A stretch of 64,000 nt of DNA from JAPULR01 sp965238215 (GTDB taxonomy: Bacteria; Chloroflexota; Dehalococcoidia; Lucifugimonadales; GCA-2712585). Within the stretch, counting starts at the first letter, position 1; each line of letters opens with the position of its first letter. The position numbers and the translations under genes are program-made. The notes under the pieces were generated by a model. That model did no database searches and was not told the DNA's origin. It was given only the letters and a program-made list of their open reading frames with translations. Where the stretch lies: contig OZ250180.1 of assembly GCA_965238215.1 (NCBI GenBank), forward strand, positions 744,001 through 808,000, written 5' to 3'. This document shows, in pieces, positions 31,525 through 40,645 of this stretch.

Positions 31525-32628
31525 GTGCAGTCGCAAAAGATAAAGATAGGGCTTATTGGCGCTAACATACATATGGGGTGGGGCGGTGGGGTTCATCTTC
31601 CTGCCCTCCTGAAGCTTCCTGAGTACCAGGTGGTTGCCCTTTGCACCAGTAGAAAGGAGACTGCTGAGGAAGCTGCAAGACACTTCAATGTCCCTATGGC
31701 CTTTCACAACTACCGGGACATGATTGCCCATCCGGAGATAGAGGCAGTGTCGGTATGTGTTCGCGTACCCCTGCACCATGAGATGGTGATGGCCGCTGTG
31801 GAAGCCGGGAAGCATGTGTATTGCGAGTGGCCCCTTGGCGTGACTGTTGCGGAGGCGGAAGAGATGGCTTCCAGGGCCCGGCGAAAGGGAATTTCCCACA
31901 TGGTTGGTCTGCAACTCCGCAACAATCCCGTGCTTCTTCGGCTAAAGGAGCTGATTGGGGAAGGGTACGTGGGCGAGATGTTGAGCGTAAGGATGGATGC
32001 CTGCGTGTCCAGCAGCCCCTATGTCCATCCCCGCCTAGCCTGGGAAGTGGATGGGGCCAAGGGGGCCCACGTTCTCTCCATCCCTGGGGGACACACCCTT
32101 GACGTCATTTCCCATTGTGTGGCGAAATTCGCCCAGCTTTCGGGACAGGTAACCACCCAGTTGACAAAGAGAAAGGTGGAAGGCACCGACGAAGTGCTTG
32201 ACGTCACGGCTCCGGACACCGTGCTGGTGTCGGGTACCCTCACCAATGGGGCAGCGGTATCCGCCCACGTGGCAAGAGGCATGTGGCATGGTACCGGGTG
32301 GACCCTGGAGGTCTACGGCACCAAGGGGACACTGGTGGCCACCTCCTCCACTCTGCCTCAACTCGCTTCATCCATCCGGCTGGAAGGAGCAAGATACGAT
32401 GAAAAGGCGCTGGCTCCTCTCGAGATTCCCGGCCGGCTGAGCTGGGCCCCTCAGGACCTGAGAAGGGTTGAACCCTTCAACACGGCTCAGATGTTCCGCC
32501 GCTTTGCTGAATCTATCAATAGGGGCACAACGACCCATCCCAACTTTGACGATGCTGTTGCGAACCACCGGTTACTGGCTGCCATAGAGCGCTCCTCTGC
32601 CACCGGCCGTCGGGTCAGCCTGAATTAG
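31525..32628 (+). CDS. Gfo/Idh/MocA-family oxidoreductase
   Basis: A 367-residue NAD(P)-dependent oxidoreductase, GTG start. The Rossmann part reads IGLIGANIHMGWGGGVHLP, with V-x-x-PLHHEMVMAAVEAGKHV and CEWPLGVTVAEAEEM in place of the usual EKP. The C-terminal substrate domain contains GGHTLDVISHCVAKF, giving the conserved G-x-H-x-x-D. These enzymes act on sugars, inositols and similar alcohols. The neighbouring ureidoglycolate lyase-type gene lies 45 bases downstream and the two probably share a transcript. Confidence 0.9.
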   Translation: MQSQKIKIGLIGANIHMGWGGGVHLPALLKLPEYQVVALCTSRKETAEEAARHFNVPMAFHNYRDMIAHPEIEAVSVCVRVPLHHEMVMAAVEAGKHVYCEWPLGVTVAEAEEMASRARRKGISHMVGLQLRNNPVLLRLKELIGEGYVGEMLSVRMDACVSSSPYVHPRLAWEVDGAKGAHVLSIPGGHTLDVISHCVAKFAQLSGQVTTQLTKRKVEGTDEVLDVTAPDTVLVSGTLTNGAAVSAHVARGMWHGTGWTLEVYGTKGTLVATSSTLPQLASSIRLEGARYDEKALAPLEIPGRLSWAPQDLRRVEPFNTAQMFRRFAESINRGTTTHPNFDDAVANHRLLAAIERSSATGRRVSLN

Positions 32629-32673
32629 CCCACTGGAGCAATTAATTTCTAGCGCCAAACAAAGGAGTAAACA

Positions 32674-33225
32674 ATGGGAACTATTCATTACATAAAGGCC
32701 GAGCCCCTCAGTAAAGAGGCCTTCAGCCCCTTTGGGGAGCTTCTGGACGTGGATGCGATGCCCGTAAGTCCCCCAACTTCCTCTCATGTAGACTTCCAGT
32801 GCGGAAGAGTGAGGATTGGTACTGCCTTGCTCCCCTACAAAGGACTCAGGCTTACGGGTCTGGAGCAGCATTTTCACGTAACCCAGGCATTCATACCCAT
32901 AACAGGCTCTCCCGCTGTGGTAGCTGTGGCCGCTCCCACTCCCCAGCAAGACCCCAACGCCATACCAAAGCCCCAGGACGTGCGTGCTTTCCTAATCGAT
33001 GGGGCCAGAGGCTATATGCTCCATAAGGGCACCTGGCACTCAGACCGGTTGCCCCTATATGAGCCAGGATCCAAGATGGTTATTATCACGGACGAAGAGA
33101 CCAATCAGGATCTCCAGAAGCATGGGAGCATGTCTACGGACGTAGACCAGAGAGGTGGCTGGAAGCTGAACCGCATTGTCGACTTCCAGCACCAGTTCGG
33201 AATTACTTTTGAGATAATGCTCTAG
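32674..33225 (+). CDS. Ureidoglycolate lyase-family protein
   Basis: A 183-residue cupin-like protein of the AllA/ureidoglycolate lyase family, which in its founding member splits ureidoglycolate to urea and glyoxylate. Landmarks are PLSKEAFSPFGELLDV, LTGLEQHFHVTQAFIPI (with H-x-x-x-Q), VRAFLIDGARGYMLHKGTWH and the Pro-rich region between. Length is close to the family's 160-180. ATG with AAAGGAG upstream. No other allantoin pathway gene is next to it, so the true substrate may be another ureido or imidic acid. The distance to the Gfo/Idh gene suggests joint expression. A strong hairpin terminator follows at 33333. Confidence 0.85.
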   Translation: MGTIHYIKAEPLSKEAFSPFGELLDVDAMPVSPPTSSHVDFQCGRVRIGTALLPYKGLRLTGLEQHFHVTQAFIPITGSPAVVAVAAPTPQQDPNAIPKPQDVRAFLIDGARGYMLHKGTWHSDRLPLYEPGSKMVIITDEETNQDLQKHGSMSTDVDQRGGWKLNRIVDFQHQFGITFEIML

Positions 33226-33332
33226 GCAGACTCATTAAGCCCTTCTCCCGCTACTTACATTCTCAGCAAGACCGTGAGACTGCGTGCGAAGGTTGCGTGC
33301 GACTGCGTTGGCAGAGGGACGCTATTTAAAGC

Positions 33333-33361
33333 AAAGGCCTGAGACAAAGCCTCAGGCCTTT
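33333..33361. terminator. Bidirectional hairpin terminator
   Basis: AAAGGCCTGAG and CTCAGGCCTTT form an 11-bp stem with a seven-base loop between two convergent genes (32674-33225 and 33386-34531). Confidence 0.8.
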
Positions 33362-33385
33362 GGCGTGTAGTCTGGTTCCTTCCGT

Positions 33386-34531
33386 CTATGCCGCAGCCAG
33401 AGGATGGCCTGCTATCAGCCTATCCCCGTAAATCTTCACGGAGTTGTCCCAAAGGATCTTCTTCTTACTCTCATGGGACAGCGGCTGCGCCATCATTTCC
33501 TCCAGGGGCTCGTGCGGGGCCGGCGCATCGGCGTGAGGGTAGTCGGTGTTGAAGACGATGTTGTCGTTGCCAATGTCGTCCACCACGTATTTTATGGTTG
33601 TCTCATCGGCGTCGGCGGCAATGGCGCACTGGCGCAGGAAGTAGTCCCGGGCAGAGGCGTCCAAGGGGTCGTCGTGGAAAGCCAGACCTTGGCGTCCCTC
33701 CGTGGCTTTTTCCAGCCGGTTCAGGAAGAAGGGCAGCCACCCCGAGTTGGACTCCAAGACGAGCAGGCGCAGTGTGGGGAACCGGTCCAGGATGCCGCTA
33801 AGCATGAAGTGGGCCAGGGCCAGCATGTTCTCGAAGGGGAAGCCTATCAGGGTTCCCACGGACCGAGCGCCTCCCTTCACATCGTTATAGCGGACGCCCA
33901 AAAGGGGCTTGCCCGTGGCGCTGTCCATGCCGTGGATGGCCAGGGGCACTTCCAATTCCACCGCCGCCTGCCACACAGGATCGTAGTCGGGGTGGTGCCA
34001 CATCTTGTCGGCAATGGCCTGCGGAAGAAAAATGGACACCGCCCCCTTCTCCAAAACGGCGCGCCTCATCTCCACAACCATCTCTTCCAGCAACTCACCG
34101 GGCACCTGGGCGCAGAACTTGAGGCGTTCAGGGGCCGCGCTGCAGTACTCGTTTGCCCAGTTATTGTAGGCGCGGCACATGGCGGCGTAGACGTGGGGCT
34201 CCCGGTTGTAGGCGGCGGATACGGCGGCATTGGTGGCCAGCATAACCTGGATATCCCAGCCCTGTTCATCCATGTCTCGGAGGCGGCTTTCCGCACTCCA
34301 CCAGTTGTTGTAACCGTTGGCAAATTTCTGGGTTAGTATCTGAGAGCTTCGCTCCCTGTTGCCCCCTACGGCTATCTGGCCGTCAGTGTACTGGAGGATC
34401 GCCCTTCCGTGAACCTTCGCTACCCTGGGACGCTGGTCGTAGCACTCCTCGCCAACCATATACTTGTCCCAGATGTCCGGCGGCTCGTAGAAGTGACCGT
34501 CAGCATCAATTATCTTAAATCCGTTACGCAT
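33386..34531 (-). CDS. Amidohydrolase-2 family hydrolase/decarboxylase
   Basis: A 381-residue TIM-barrel protein of the amidohydrolase_2 family (ACMSD, gamma-resorcylate decarboxylase and relatives). The N-terminal IIDADGHFYEPPDIW shows D-x-H instead of H-x-H (as D-G-H). Later landmarks are PLAIHGMDSATG, LRLLVLESNSGWLPFFLNRL and NIVFNTDYPHADAP with the final metal Asp. ATG with AAGGAAGG-like site upstream. The D-x-H form is common in a large group of predicted metal-dependent hydrolases in environmental bacteria. It is 23 bases ahead of the peptide-binding lipoprotein gene in reading order, in the same direction. Confidence 0.88.
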   Translation of the reverse strand: MRNGFKIIDADGHFYEPPDIWDKYMVGEECYDQRPRVAKVHGRAILQYTDGQIAVGGNRERSSQILTQKFANGYNNWWSAESRLRDMDEQGWDIQVMLATNAAVSAAYNREPHVYAAMCRAYNNWANEYCSAAPERLKFCAQVPGELLEEMVVEMRRAVLEKGAVSIFLPQAIADKMWHHPDYDPVWQAAVELEVPLAIHGMDSATGKPLLGVRYNDVKGGARSVGTLIGFPFENMLALAHFMLSGILDRFPTLRLLVLESNSGWLPFFLNRLEKATEGRQGLAFHDDPLDASARDYFLRQCAIAADADETTIKYVVDDIGNDNIVFNTDYPHADAPAPHEPLEEMMAQPLSHESKKKILWDNSVKIYGDRLIAGHPLAAA

Positions 34532-34554
34532 CTCTACACCTTCCTTATTGTCGT

Positions 34555-36333
34555 CTACATCTTGACCAGTTCGGCATACTCCCAGTGGCGCGTGGGCCCC
34601 TGGTTGGAGAAGTCCGACTCGTATTTTGCGATAACCCCGTCGTCGTAGGCGGCGACTGGCAGGACCCAGTAGAGAGGCAGAAGGGCGTGCTGGTCGTAGA
34701 GGAAATCACCCAGTTCTCGGAATAGCCGCAGCCTTTCGTCTGGGTCCACGGTGAATTCAATTTCTCGCACCAGGCCGTCTGTTACCTCGTGGGCAAACAT
34801 GCCGCCGCGGGCCCTATCCTCTGTCGCAGAGACCTTCAGGTTATTAGTCAAGGACATCTCGTAGGAGAAGAAACCGTGCATCTCCAAGCGGGCATGCCTC
34901 TGCAGTTCCCACGCACGACCCATACTAAGCATCTCAGCGTATTCAATCTCTCGAAGTTCTACGTTGACTCCGATGTCCCTCCAATACTGGGCGATGGTCT
35001 CAGAGATTTCCGGTCCCTCGGAGAGGCCGGGTTTCTTGCTGGCCACTACCTCTAATTCAAAGCCATTGGGATATCCCGCCTCTGCCAGTAACTGTTTGGC
35101 CTGCTCGGGGTCAAAGGGGTCCACCGTCCATCTATCGTTGAATGCTGCATCCGTCGGGTGAATTTTGAAGCCCGTCGCATAGTCCGCTTTTCCTTCAAAG
35201 AAGACCTCGTTGATCTCCTCTCTATCAATGGCCAGGCTAAGCGCCTTTCTTACTTCGGCTTTTGTGAGCGGAGAGGTAGGGTCAAACTTGTCCTCCCAAC
35301 CAGGTGGCTGGTAGTAGTATTGCCCTCCAAACATCATGAAGACTATGAATCCGGGCACGGTACTGAAGACTTCCGAGTATCCCTTCTCCCGGATCTGAGG
35401 CAATAGACCCCTCGGAATGTCGGACATGTGGACCTCTTCGGCCAATAGCGCCGCCACGCGCGTAGCGTCTTCCTTCATATAGAGGAATTCGATTTCATTC
35501 ATCTCTGGCGTCTGTCGCCAATGGTCCTCCACCCGCTCAAAGGCGATGTGGCTGTTTTCCCCAAAGCTTACAAACCGGAAGGGGCCCGTGCCAATGGGGT
35601 CCTCAGCGTACCCCTCTTCCCCGCCAACCTTGTCCCAATGGTCCTTGCTGTAGTTCAGCCATTGGAACATATCGGATGTCCAGATGCCAATAGTGGCCTC
35701 CGGTCTGTTGAGGTTCCACGTAATCTCGTGGGGGTTGGGGATGTCAAAGCTGCTCTCGTCGTCAATGACTTCCATCATCAGGGCGGAGCCGGAAAGCATG
35801 CTGTTGGCGTACTGGGACCAAGTGAACACCACATCCTTGGCGGTGAATTCAGTACCGTCGTGGAAGGGGATGCCTTCCCTGAGATGGTAAGTCCACTTGG
35901 TGCCGTCGGGAGACACGCTCCAGTCAGTAGCCAGTCGAGTAGGCTCGTATTCGCGAGTGTATCGGTTGAAGCCAATCAGGGTCTCATACATTCCTCGTAG
36001 GGGCCCGCTTCCCTCAACCCATACCTTGTGGAACAGGGTGCCCTGCGGAGAGGGTGGAGTTATGGCCACCACAACCTTACTCACCACGGGCTGCGGTTCT
36101 GGGGCCATGGTGGGTGTTGGGGTTGGAGCCGGCGTGGCAGTGGCGACGGGCGCTCGGGTAGGCGCCGGGGTAGCCGTGGCGGCGGGCGCTGGGGTAGGCG
36201 CAGGAGTAGGTTCAGGCGTTGAATCCTCTCCACAGGCCACTATGAACAGGGTCAGGATAACCAGCCCACCTAACATATAAGAGATTCCCCATAGGTGGGA
36301 AGCTAGTAGTCTGGTCAACGTAGCACCTCTCAA
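34555..36333 (-). CDS. Family 5 (peptide/nickel-type) ABC solute-binding lipoprotein
   Basis: A 592-residue extracellular solute-binding protein. The lipobox is LFIVAC; the ATG at 36276 (GGGGAA upstream, then MLGGLVILTLFIVAC) is a better signal-peptide start than the TTG at 36333. A Pro/Thr/Ala linker (PTPAPTPAPAATATPAP) of about 45 residues follows. The binding domain shows WTYHLREGIPFHDGTEFTAKD, the SBP_bac_5 signature, and DPIGTGPFRFVSFGE. No permease or ATPase gene is nearby, so it is an orphan or works with a transporter elsewhere. Ligand unknown; a peptide or a small catabolic substrate for the adjacent hydrolases is plausible. Confidence 0.92.
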   Translation of the reverse strand: MRGATLTRLLASHLWGISYMLGGLVILTLFIVACGEDSTPEPTPAPTPAPAATATPAPTRAPVATATPAPTPTPTMAPEPQPVVSKVVVAITPPSPQGTLFHKVWVEGSGPLRGMYETLIGFNRYTREYEPTRLATDWSVSPDGTKWTYHLREGIPFHDGTEFTAKDVVFTWSQYANSMLSGSALMMEVIDDESSFDIPNPHEITWNLNRPEATIGIWTSDMFQWLNYSKDHWDKVGGEEGYAEDPIGTGPFRFVSFGENSHIAFERVEDHWRQTPEMNEIEFLYMKEDATRVAALLAEEVHMSDIPRGLLPQIREKGYSEVFSTVPGFIVFMMFGGQYYYQPPGWEDKFDPTSPLTKAEVRKALSLAIDREEINEVFFEGKADYATGFKIHPTDAAFNDRWTVDPFDPEQAKQLLAEAGYPNGFELEVVASKKPGLSEGPEISETIAQYWRDIGVNVELREIEYAEMLSMGRAWELQRHARLEMHGFFSYEMSLTNNLKVSATEDRARGGMFAHEVTDGLVREIEFTVDPDERLRLFRELGDFLYDQHALLPLYWVLPVAAYDDGVIAKYESDFSNQGPTRHWEYAELVKM

Positions 36334-36977
36334 ATCATGTAGTAGAACCCCATGCGAACCGCGTCAGTTGCGAATGTAGCTTAGCTATTCGGACAACTCT
36401 AGTCAAGCATTCTATAGCGAGAAGTGATGTGCCGCTTTACATATACTTCTGAGAGATTTCCTACGAAATATAACAGTCGGTCAGTCCTTGCACCGGCCAG
36501 AGGAAGACTCCCTCCTTGAGATCCGTTTCATTTGGCCGCTAATGATGGGAAAGCTACGTCCCAGCCGCTCGAATGCGGAGCCTGTGTTTGTCTCCGTGTT
36601 CAGAGGGGTCCGCTGTGAAGGAACATATCAAGGTTTTGGCCGTCGTCTCGACGGTCGTATCGCCGACATGGGGAGACGCGCCAGCGGGGTGGCTTGAGAG
36701 GTGACGTTGAATGCCTGATTATTGCATTCCAAGCTCTTGACTCCTTTGGAGCGCTTCGTCATTCACGTGACGTCACGGGCCAGCTACCGACGAGAATTCA
36801 CATTGAAATTGGTACGAGTCGGTGACCGCGCGACGGAATAAGCAAAGCGATAACCATAGAGGTGAACGTCGTTGTCTTCTCGAGCCGAAATCGTGAGACA
36901 TTTGGCGTAAAGACTGGTGGACCAGAAGTGCATGTAACTGATCTGGCCCCGACCAGTGCAAAAAATTCTGGGGAGAA
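36334..36977. other. Intergenic region, no gene seen
   Basis: No supported frame. It should hold the promoter of the solute-binding gene at its left end, but I find no convincing -35/-10 pair. Confidence 0.4.
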
Positions 36978-37733
36978 TCATTCCGCCGTTGAGCCGCCGT
37001 CAATCACCAGTTCAGAACCGGTGACGAAAGAAGACTCATCGGATGCCAGATAAAGAACCCCGTAAGCGACATCCTCGGGGGTCCCTATTCGGCCAAGGGG
37101 CACACGCCTAAGCCGCTCCTGAAGAAGGACGGGATTGTCCATGAGGTCCTGGAGAAAAGGTGTGTCGATGGGACCCGGGTGAACCGAGTTGCACCTTATT
37201 TTGTCGTTGGCGTGCTGAATTGCCGTTGCCTTAGTAAAGACACGAACAGCACCTTTGGTGGCATTGTATGCAGCGGAGCGGCCTATGGCCACAATACCCG
37301 CGGTGGAGGAGATGTTCACAATGGAGCCTCCACCGGCCCTTCGCATAGCAGGAATTACTTGCCTGGTACCCAAGAACACACCCTTAACGTTGACGTCCAT
37401 TATGTGATCCCAATCCTGGACGGAAGTGTCCTCTATGCCTCGTTTGCCGATGGAGACGCCTGCGTTATTAACCAATATATCAAGCTTGCCAAATCTGCTT
37501 TCGGTTAAGGATACTGCTCTCACCCAGTCCTCTTCCCTGGTCACATCCAGATGAACATAGATGGCTTCACATCCCATTTCCACTATTTCTCTCTCTACCC
37601 GTTTTCCCTCCTCATCAAGAATATCGCCTACGACTACCTTGGCTCCTTCACGCGCAAACAGCTTGGCTTCAACGGCGCCCTGTCCGCGGGAACCACCGCT
37701 TATGAGAGCCACTTTGTTATCCAGCCTTCCCAT
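36978..37733 (-). CDS. Short-chain dehydrogenase/reductase
   Basis: A 251-residue classical SDR; ATG at 37733 with GTGAGGAAG upstream. It has SGGSRGQGAVEAKLFAREG, GDILDEEG (acidic, suggesting NAD), NNAGVSIG, ISSTAGIVAIGRSAAYNATK (catalytic Ser, Tyr, Lys) and FVTGSELVIDGGS. It is a paralogue of the SDR at 23610-24362: the end segments GRIGTPEDVAYGVLYLASDE and SVHPGPIDTPF are almost the same. Substrate unknown. Confidence 0.9.
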   Translation of the reverse strand: MGRLDNKVALISGGSRGQGAVEAKLFAREGAKVVVGDILDEEGKRVEREIVEMGCEAIYVHLDVTREEDWVRAVSLTESRFGKLDILVNNAGVSIGKRGIEDTSVQDWDHIMDVNVKGVFLGTRQVIPAMRRAGGGSIVNISSTAGIVAIGRSAAYNATKGAVRVFTKATAIQHANDKIRCNSVHPGPIDTPFLQDLMDNPVLLQERLRRVPLGRIGTPEDVAYGVLYLASDESSFVTGSELVIDGGSTAE

Positions 37734-38041
37734 TTTCTTCCTCACTTTCAATAGACGGATACATGAACGCTCATCCGTAAATGGGCTTGGGACTCAGATC
37801 AGTACTTGTTCGTCCCATTTCAATACCCGTCTGGCCAGCCGGAACTGCTGAGGTACTATCTCACGGCATCCTGGTGTTCGGCAAATCAACGGACATCCCT
37901 CTCTTCGAGGCAAGAGACGTTCAACACTCAATTGTCAGGTCAATTCAACTCAAACCGGCGAGGTTGATAGAAAGCAAACCCATCGGCTGATTTCGGCAAC
38001 TCCGTCGTATGACTGCACCGAGCCGAATCGTTCTCGTACAA

Positions 38042-38077
38042 AGGGCGCGGACTCTATTTCAGAAAAGTCCGCGCCCT
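38042..38077 (-). terminator. Hairpin terminator after the peptide-binding lipoprotein gene
   Basis: AGGGCGCGGACT and AGTCCGCGCCCT make a 12-bp perfect stem with a 12-base loop, 32 bases downstream of the stop of the gene at 38110-40242. Confidence 0.85.
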
Positions 38078-38109
38078 ATTGATCACTCCCAAAGGATGCT
38101 CTAGGAGGC

Positions 38110-40242
38110 TTACCTGTAGATGGGCACCGTGTATTCGTGGTGCACGATAGGACCGTAGCCCATGTAGTTTACGGAATATCCCTCTATTACCCCGGGATTG
38201 AAGGCCACCTGGGAAGGAACGAAAATAATCGGTCCCACCAGGGAATTGTCGTAAATGTAGCCTCCTATCTCCCCAAGCTTGGCGCCCCGTTCTTCATCAC
38301 CTGCCAGCTCAATAAACTCGAGCCAAAGGGCATCCAGGTCATCAAACTCCCAGTAAGACCCTCGCATTCCGATTTTAGTGCTCAGGCCGAATGGAAGCCA
38401 CCCAACGTGCAGCGGTGTGGCCGAGTGAGCGTTGACTAGGCCGCTGTTTCCATGCCCTCTGTTGCGGCCCCGGAAGGTGATTTCCGCAGGCTCAGCGATC
38501 TCGAGGGTTGGGTTCAAGCCAATGCTGCGCCAATACCCCACGTAGGTCTCTGCGATGTCAACGACTTCAGGAACCTTGCCAGACGGGGCCGTAGTGACGT
38601 TGAAGGAGTACCCTTCTGCGCCGGCATCGGCTATCAGCTGCCGTGCCCTGTCCGGGTCATAGGGATGGGGGCCCCACCTTGGGTCAAAATGCTGATGTCC
38701 AGGAGGAATACTGAGGACCGATCCTATTGTAGACAGGTCGTTCAGGAAGCCGTCTATTATGGCCTGCTTGTCCACTGCCAGGTTAAGTGCCAGTCGGACG
38801 TTGGGGTCAAGTAGGGCCGAGTCAGCGTCATACGTGGGGGCGTCCGGGAAGTAGAGACCCCCAATTTGCGTCCAGACCTGAACAAAGGGAATAGACGCCG
38901 TAGCGATCTGAAGCCCTTTAGCCCTCACTTGAGTGTGCGTTGCTCGGGCCACCTGGGCGATGTGGGATTCTCCGGTGAGCAAACTCGCCAAGCGAACGGT
39001 GTCCTCCGACATATACTTGGCTTCCAGCTCGGAGAACTCAGGAACCTTGCGGAAATGGCTCTCGTTTCGTTCGAATTCCGCACCGACGTTTACTTCAAGG
39101 CTGACGAATGTCCATGGTCCGGTGCCGATGGGGGACTTGTCATAGACCTCTTCACCAACGGCGTTTAGATAAGCATCGCTTATTACGGAGAACTGCCGGG
39201 CGTCGCTCCACCACTCTAGAAGATCGGGCGAAGGTTTTGGTGTGGTGAAGTTGAACTCATGGTCGTTGATGATCTCAAAGTCGTCAGTTGTGGTGCCTCT
39301 CATGGGACCACTGCCCGCGCGTGACGTGGGTCCCAGGTACACCGTGTGGGTGGTGACAATATCTTGAACAGTTAGCTCTCCAAACCCTTTGTGAAAATTC
39401 ACTCCCTGTCTCAGCTTGAAGTTCCATTGTCTCCCGTCGGAGGAAAGTGTCCAGTCTTCCGCCAAGCCTTTCTTGGTGTAATCTGCCGTCACGAAGTCCC
39501 TGTGAATGGGAAAGTCGTAAAGGGGAAACAGGGTCGGCATTACGCTCCGAGCACCCAAATGGGCCATCATCTTCTGGGTTGCCGGAGGGCTCACTGCCAA
39601 CGTCAAACGAGAATTGACCGGCACCCTTGGCGGTGTCGGGGTGGTCGGTACGGGAGTAGCGGTTGGGGTCGGCGCCGGAATTGCGGCCTTCACGATGCTC
39701 TCTATTTCACTCTTTGTCAGAGGTTCCGGCGCAGTCGCAACGGCCTCCGCGATAGCTCTACCAATGGCCTCATTAACTTCTTCCGCCGCCACAGCCTCGG
39801 CAGCGGCAGCGGCAGCCTTCACGATGCTCTCTATTTCGCTGCTTGTTAGAGGTTCGGGGGCGCTGGAAGCGGCCTCGACAATAGCTCTCCCGATGGCCTC
39901 GGTGACTTCTGCCTCCGTCACAGCTTCGGCAGCTGTTGCCGCTACCGCGCTGTCCACTATCGCCTGGACTTCCCCAGCGGTTAGACCTTCAGGCACGCCG
40001 GTACTGATGGCCGCTTCGATGAGATTGCGAATCTCTTCCTCTGAAAGAGGAGGCTGAATTTTCTCCACTTCCTGTTGGACAACCTTCTGGAACTCGGAGG
40101 TGATCCCGGCAATATCTATCGGTGTAGGTGTAGAAATGGGTGTTTCCTCTGCATCGCCACAGGCAAAGATGAATAGGGTTAGAATTAGCAACCCGGTAAT
40201 AAGACCATAAACCTTCCATTGCTTTGACATGAGCAGTTTCAT
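38110..40242 (-). CDS. Family 5 ABC solute-binding lipoprotein with duplicated helical linker
   Basis: A 710-residue solute-binding protein, ATG at 40242 with AGGAGG ten bases upstream (a GTG three codons earlier is too close to it). Lipobox LFIFAC. Unlike its neighbour it has a 170-residue helical insert before the binding domain, including two copies of a 43-residue unit of the form EPLTxSEIESIVKAA...EAIGRAI.EA (DNA period 129 bases; 39691 and 39820), and a related earlier half-unit. A Pro/Thr linker follows. The binding domain has WNFKLRQGVNFHKGF, SPIGTGPWTFVSLE and a normal C-terminal lobe. No transporter genes are adjacent. The insert could be a coiled spacer or an oligomerisation element. 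Confidence 0.9.
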   Translation of the reverse strand: MKLLMSKQWKVYGLITGLLILTLFIFACGDAEETPISTPTPIDIAGITSEFQKVVQQEVEKIQPPLSEEEIRNLIEAAISTGVPEGLTAGEVQAIVDSAVAATAAEAVTEAEVTEAIGRAIVEAASSAPEPLTSSEIESIVKAAAAAAEAVAAEEVNEAIGRAIAEAVATAPEPLTKSEIESIVKAAIPAPTPTATPVPTTPTPPRVPVNSRLTLAVSPPATQKMMAHLGARSVMPTLFPLYDFPIHRDFVTADYTKKGLAEDWTLSSDGRQWNFKLRQGVNFHKGFGELTVQDIVTTHTVYLGPTSRAGSGPMRGTTTDDFEIINDHEFNFTTPKPSPDLLEWWSDARQFSVISDAYLNAVGEEVYDKSPIGTGPWTFVSLEVNVGAEFERNESHFRKVPEFSELEAKYMSEDTVRLASLLTGESHIAQVARATHTQVRAKGLQIATASIPFVQVWTQIGGLYFPDAPTYDADSALLDPNVRLALNLAVDKQAIIDGFLNDLSTIGSVLSIPPGHQHFDPRWGPHPYDPDRARQLIADAGAEGYSFNVTTAPSGKVPEVVDIAETYVGYWRSIGLNPTLEIAEPAEITFRGRNRGHGNSGLVNAHSATPLHVGWLPFGLSTKIGMRGSYWEFDDLDALWLEFIELAGDEERGAKLGEIGGYIYDNSLVGPIIFVPSQVAFNPGVIEGYSVNYMGYGPIVHHEYTVPIYR

Positions 40243-40645
40243 CAAGAACACGCCTCCTTATTTGTTCTGTCAATTTGGGCCAAGACCGAGAGTTGGCGGG
40301 GGATAAGTCACTACAACGCAGAGCGTATATTAGTTGTGTATTTAGTGTCAACTTCTTAGAAATATATGCTTAAATGAAAAGGGCATTTTGGAGAATTACA
40401 GCAACTCTTAAACTATTCTCAAAGAATATTACGCAATCCGAATTCGAAGCCACGTAGCTTTTGCTTAGTGAAGAGCAAAAACGCATCCCTCCTTTCAGAC
40501 CCCGTTGTATACCGATTTTCGATACTGCAAAGTTGCAATGGTAAAATATTTTCGTGTCCCAACCGGCCCAATGCCAATGATTCCCATAACGTGATTGGAC
40601 CCTGTTACTGCTGTAGTCTAGTATCAGACAGAGGGAGATTATGAA
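40243..40645. other. Divergent intergenic region
   Basis: AT-rich region between two divergent genes; it should hold both promoters. I see AT-rich -10-like words but no confident pair. Confidence 0.4.
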
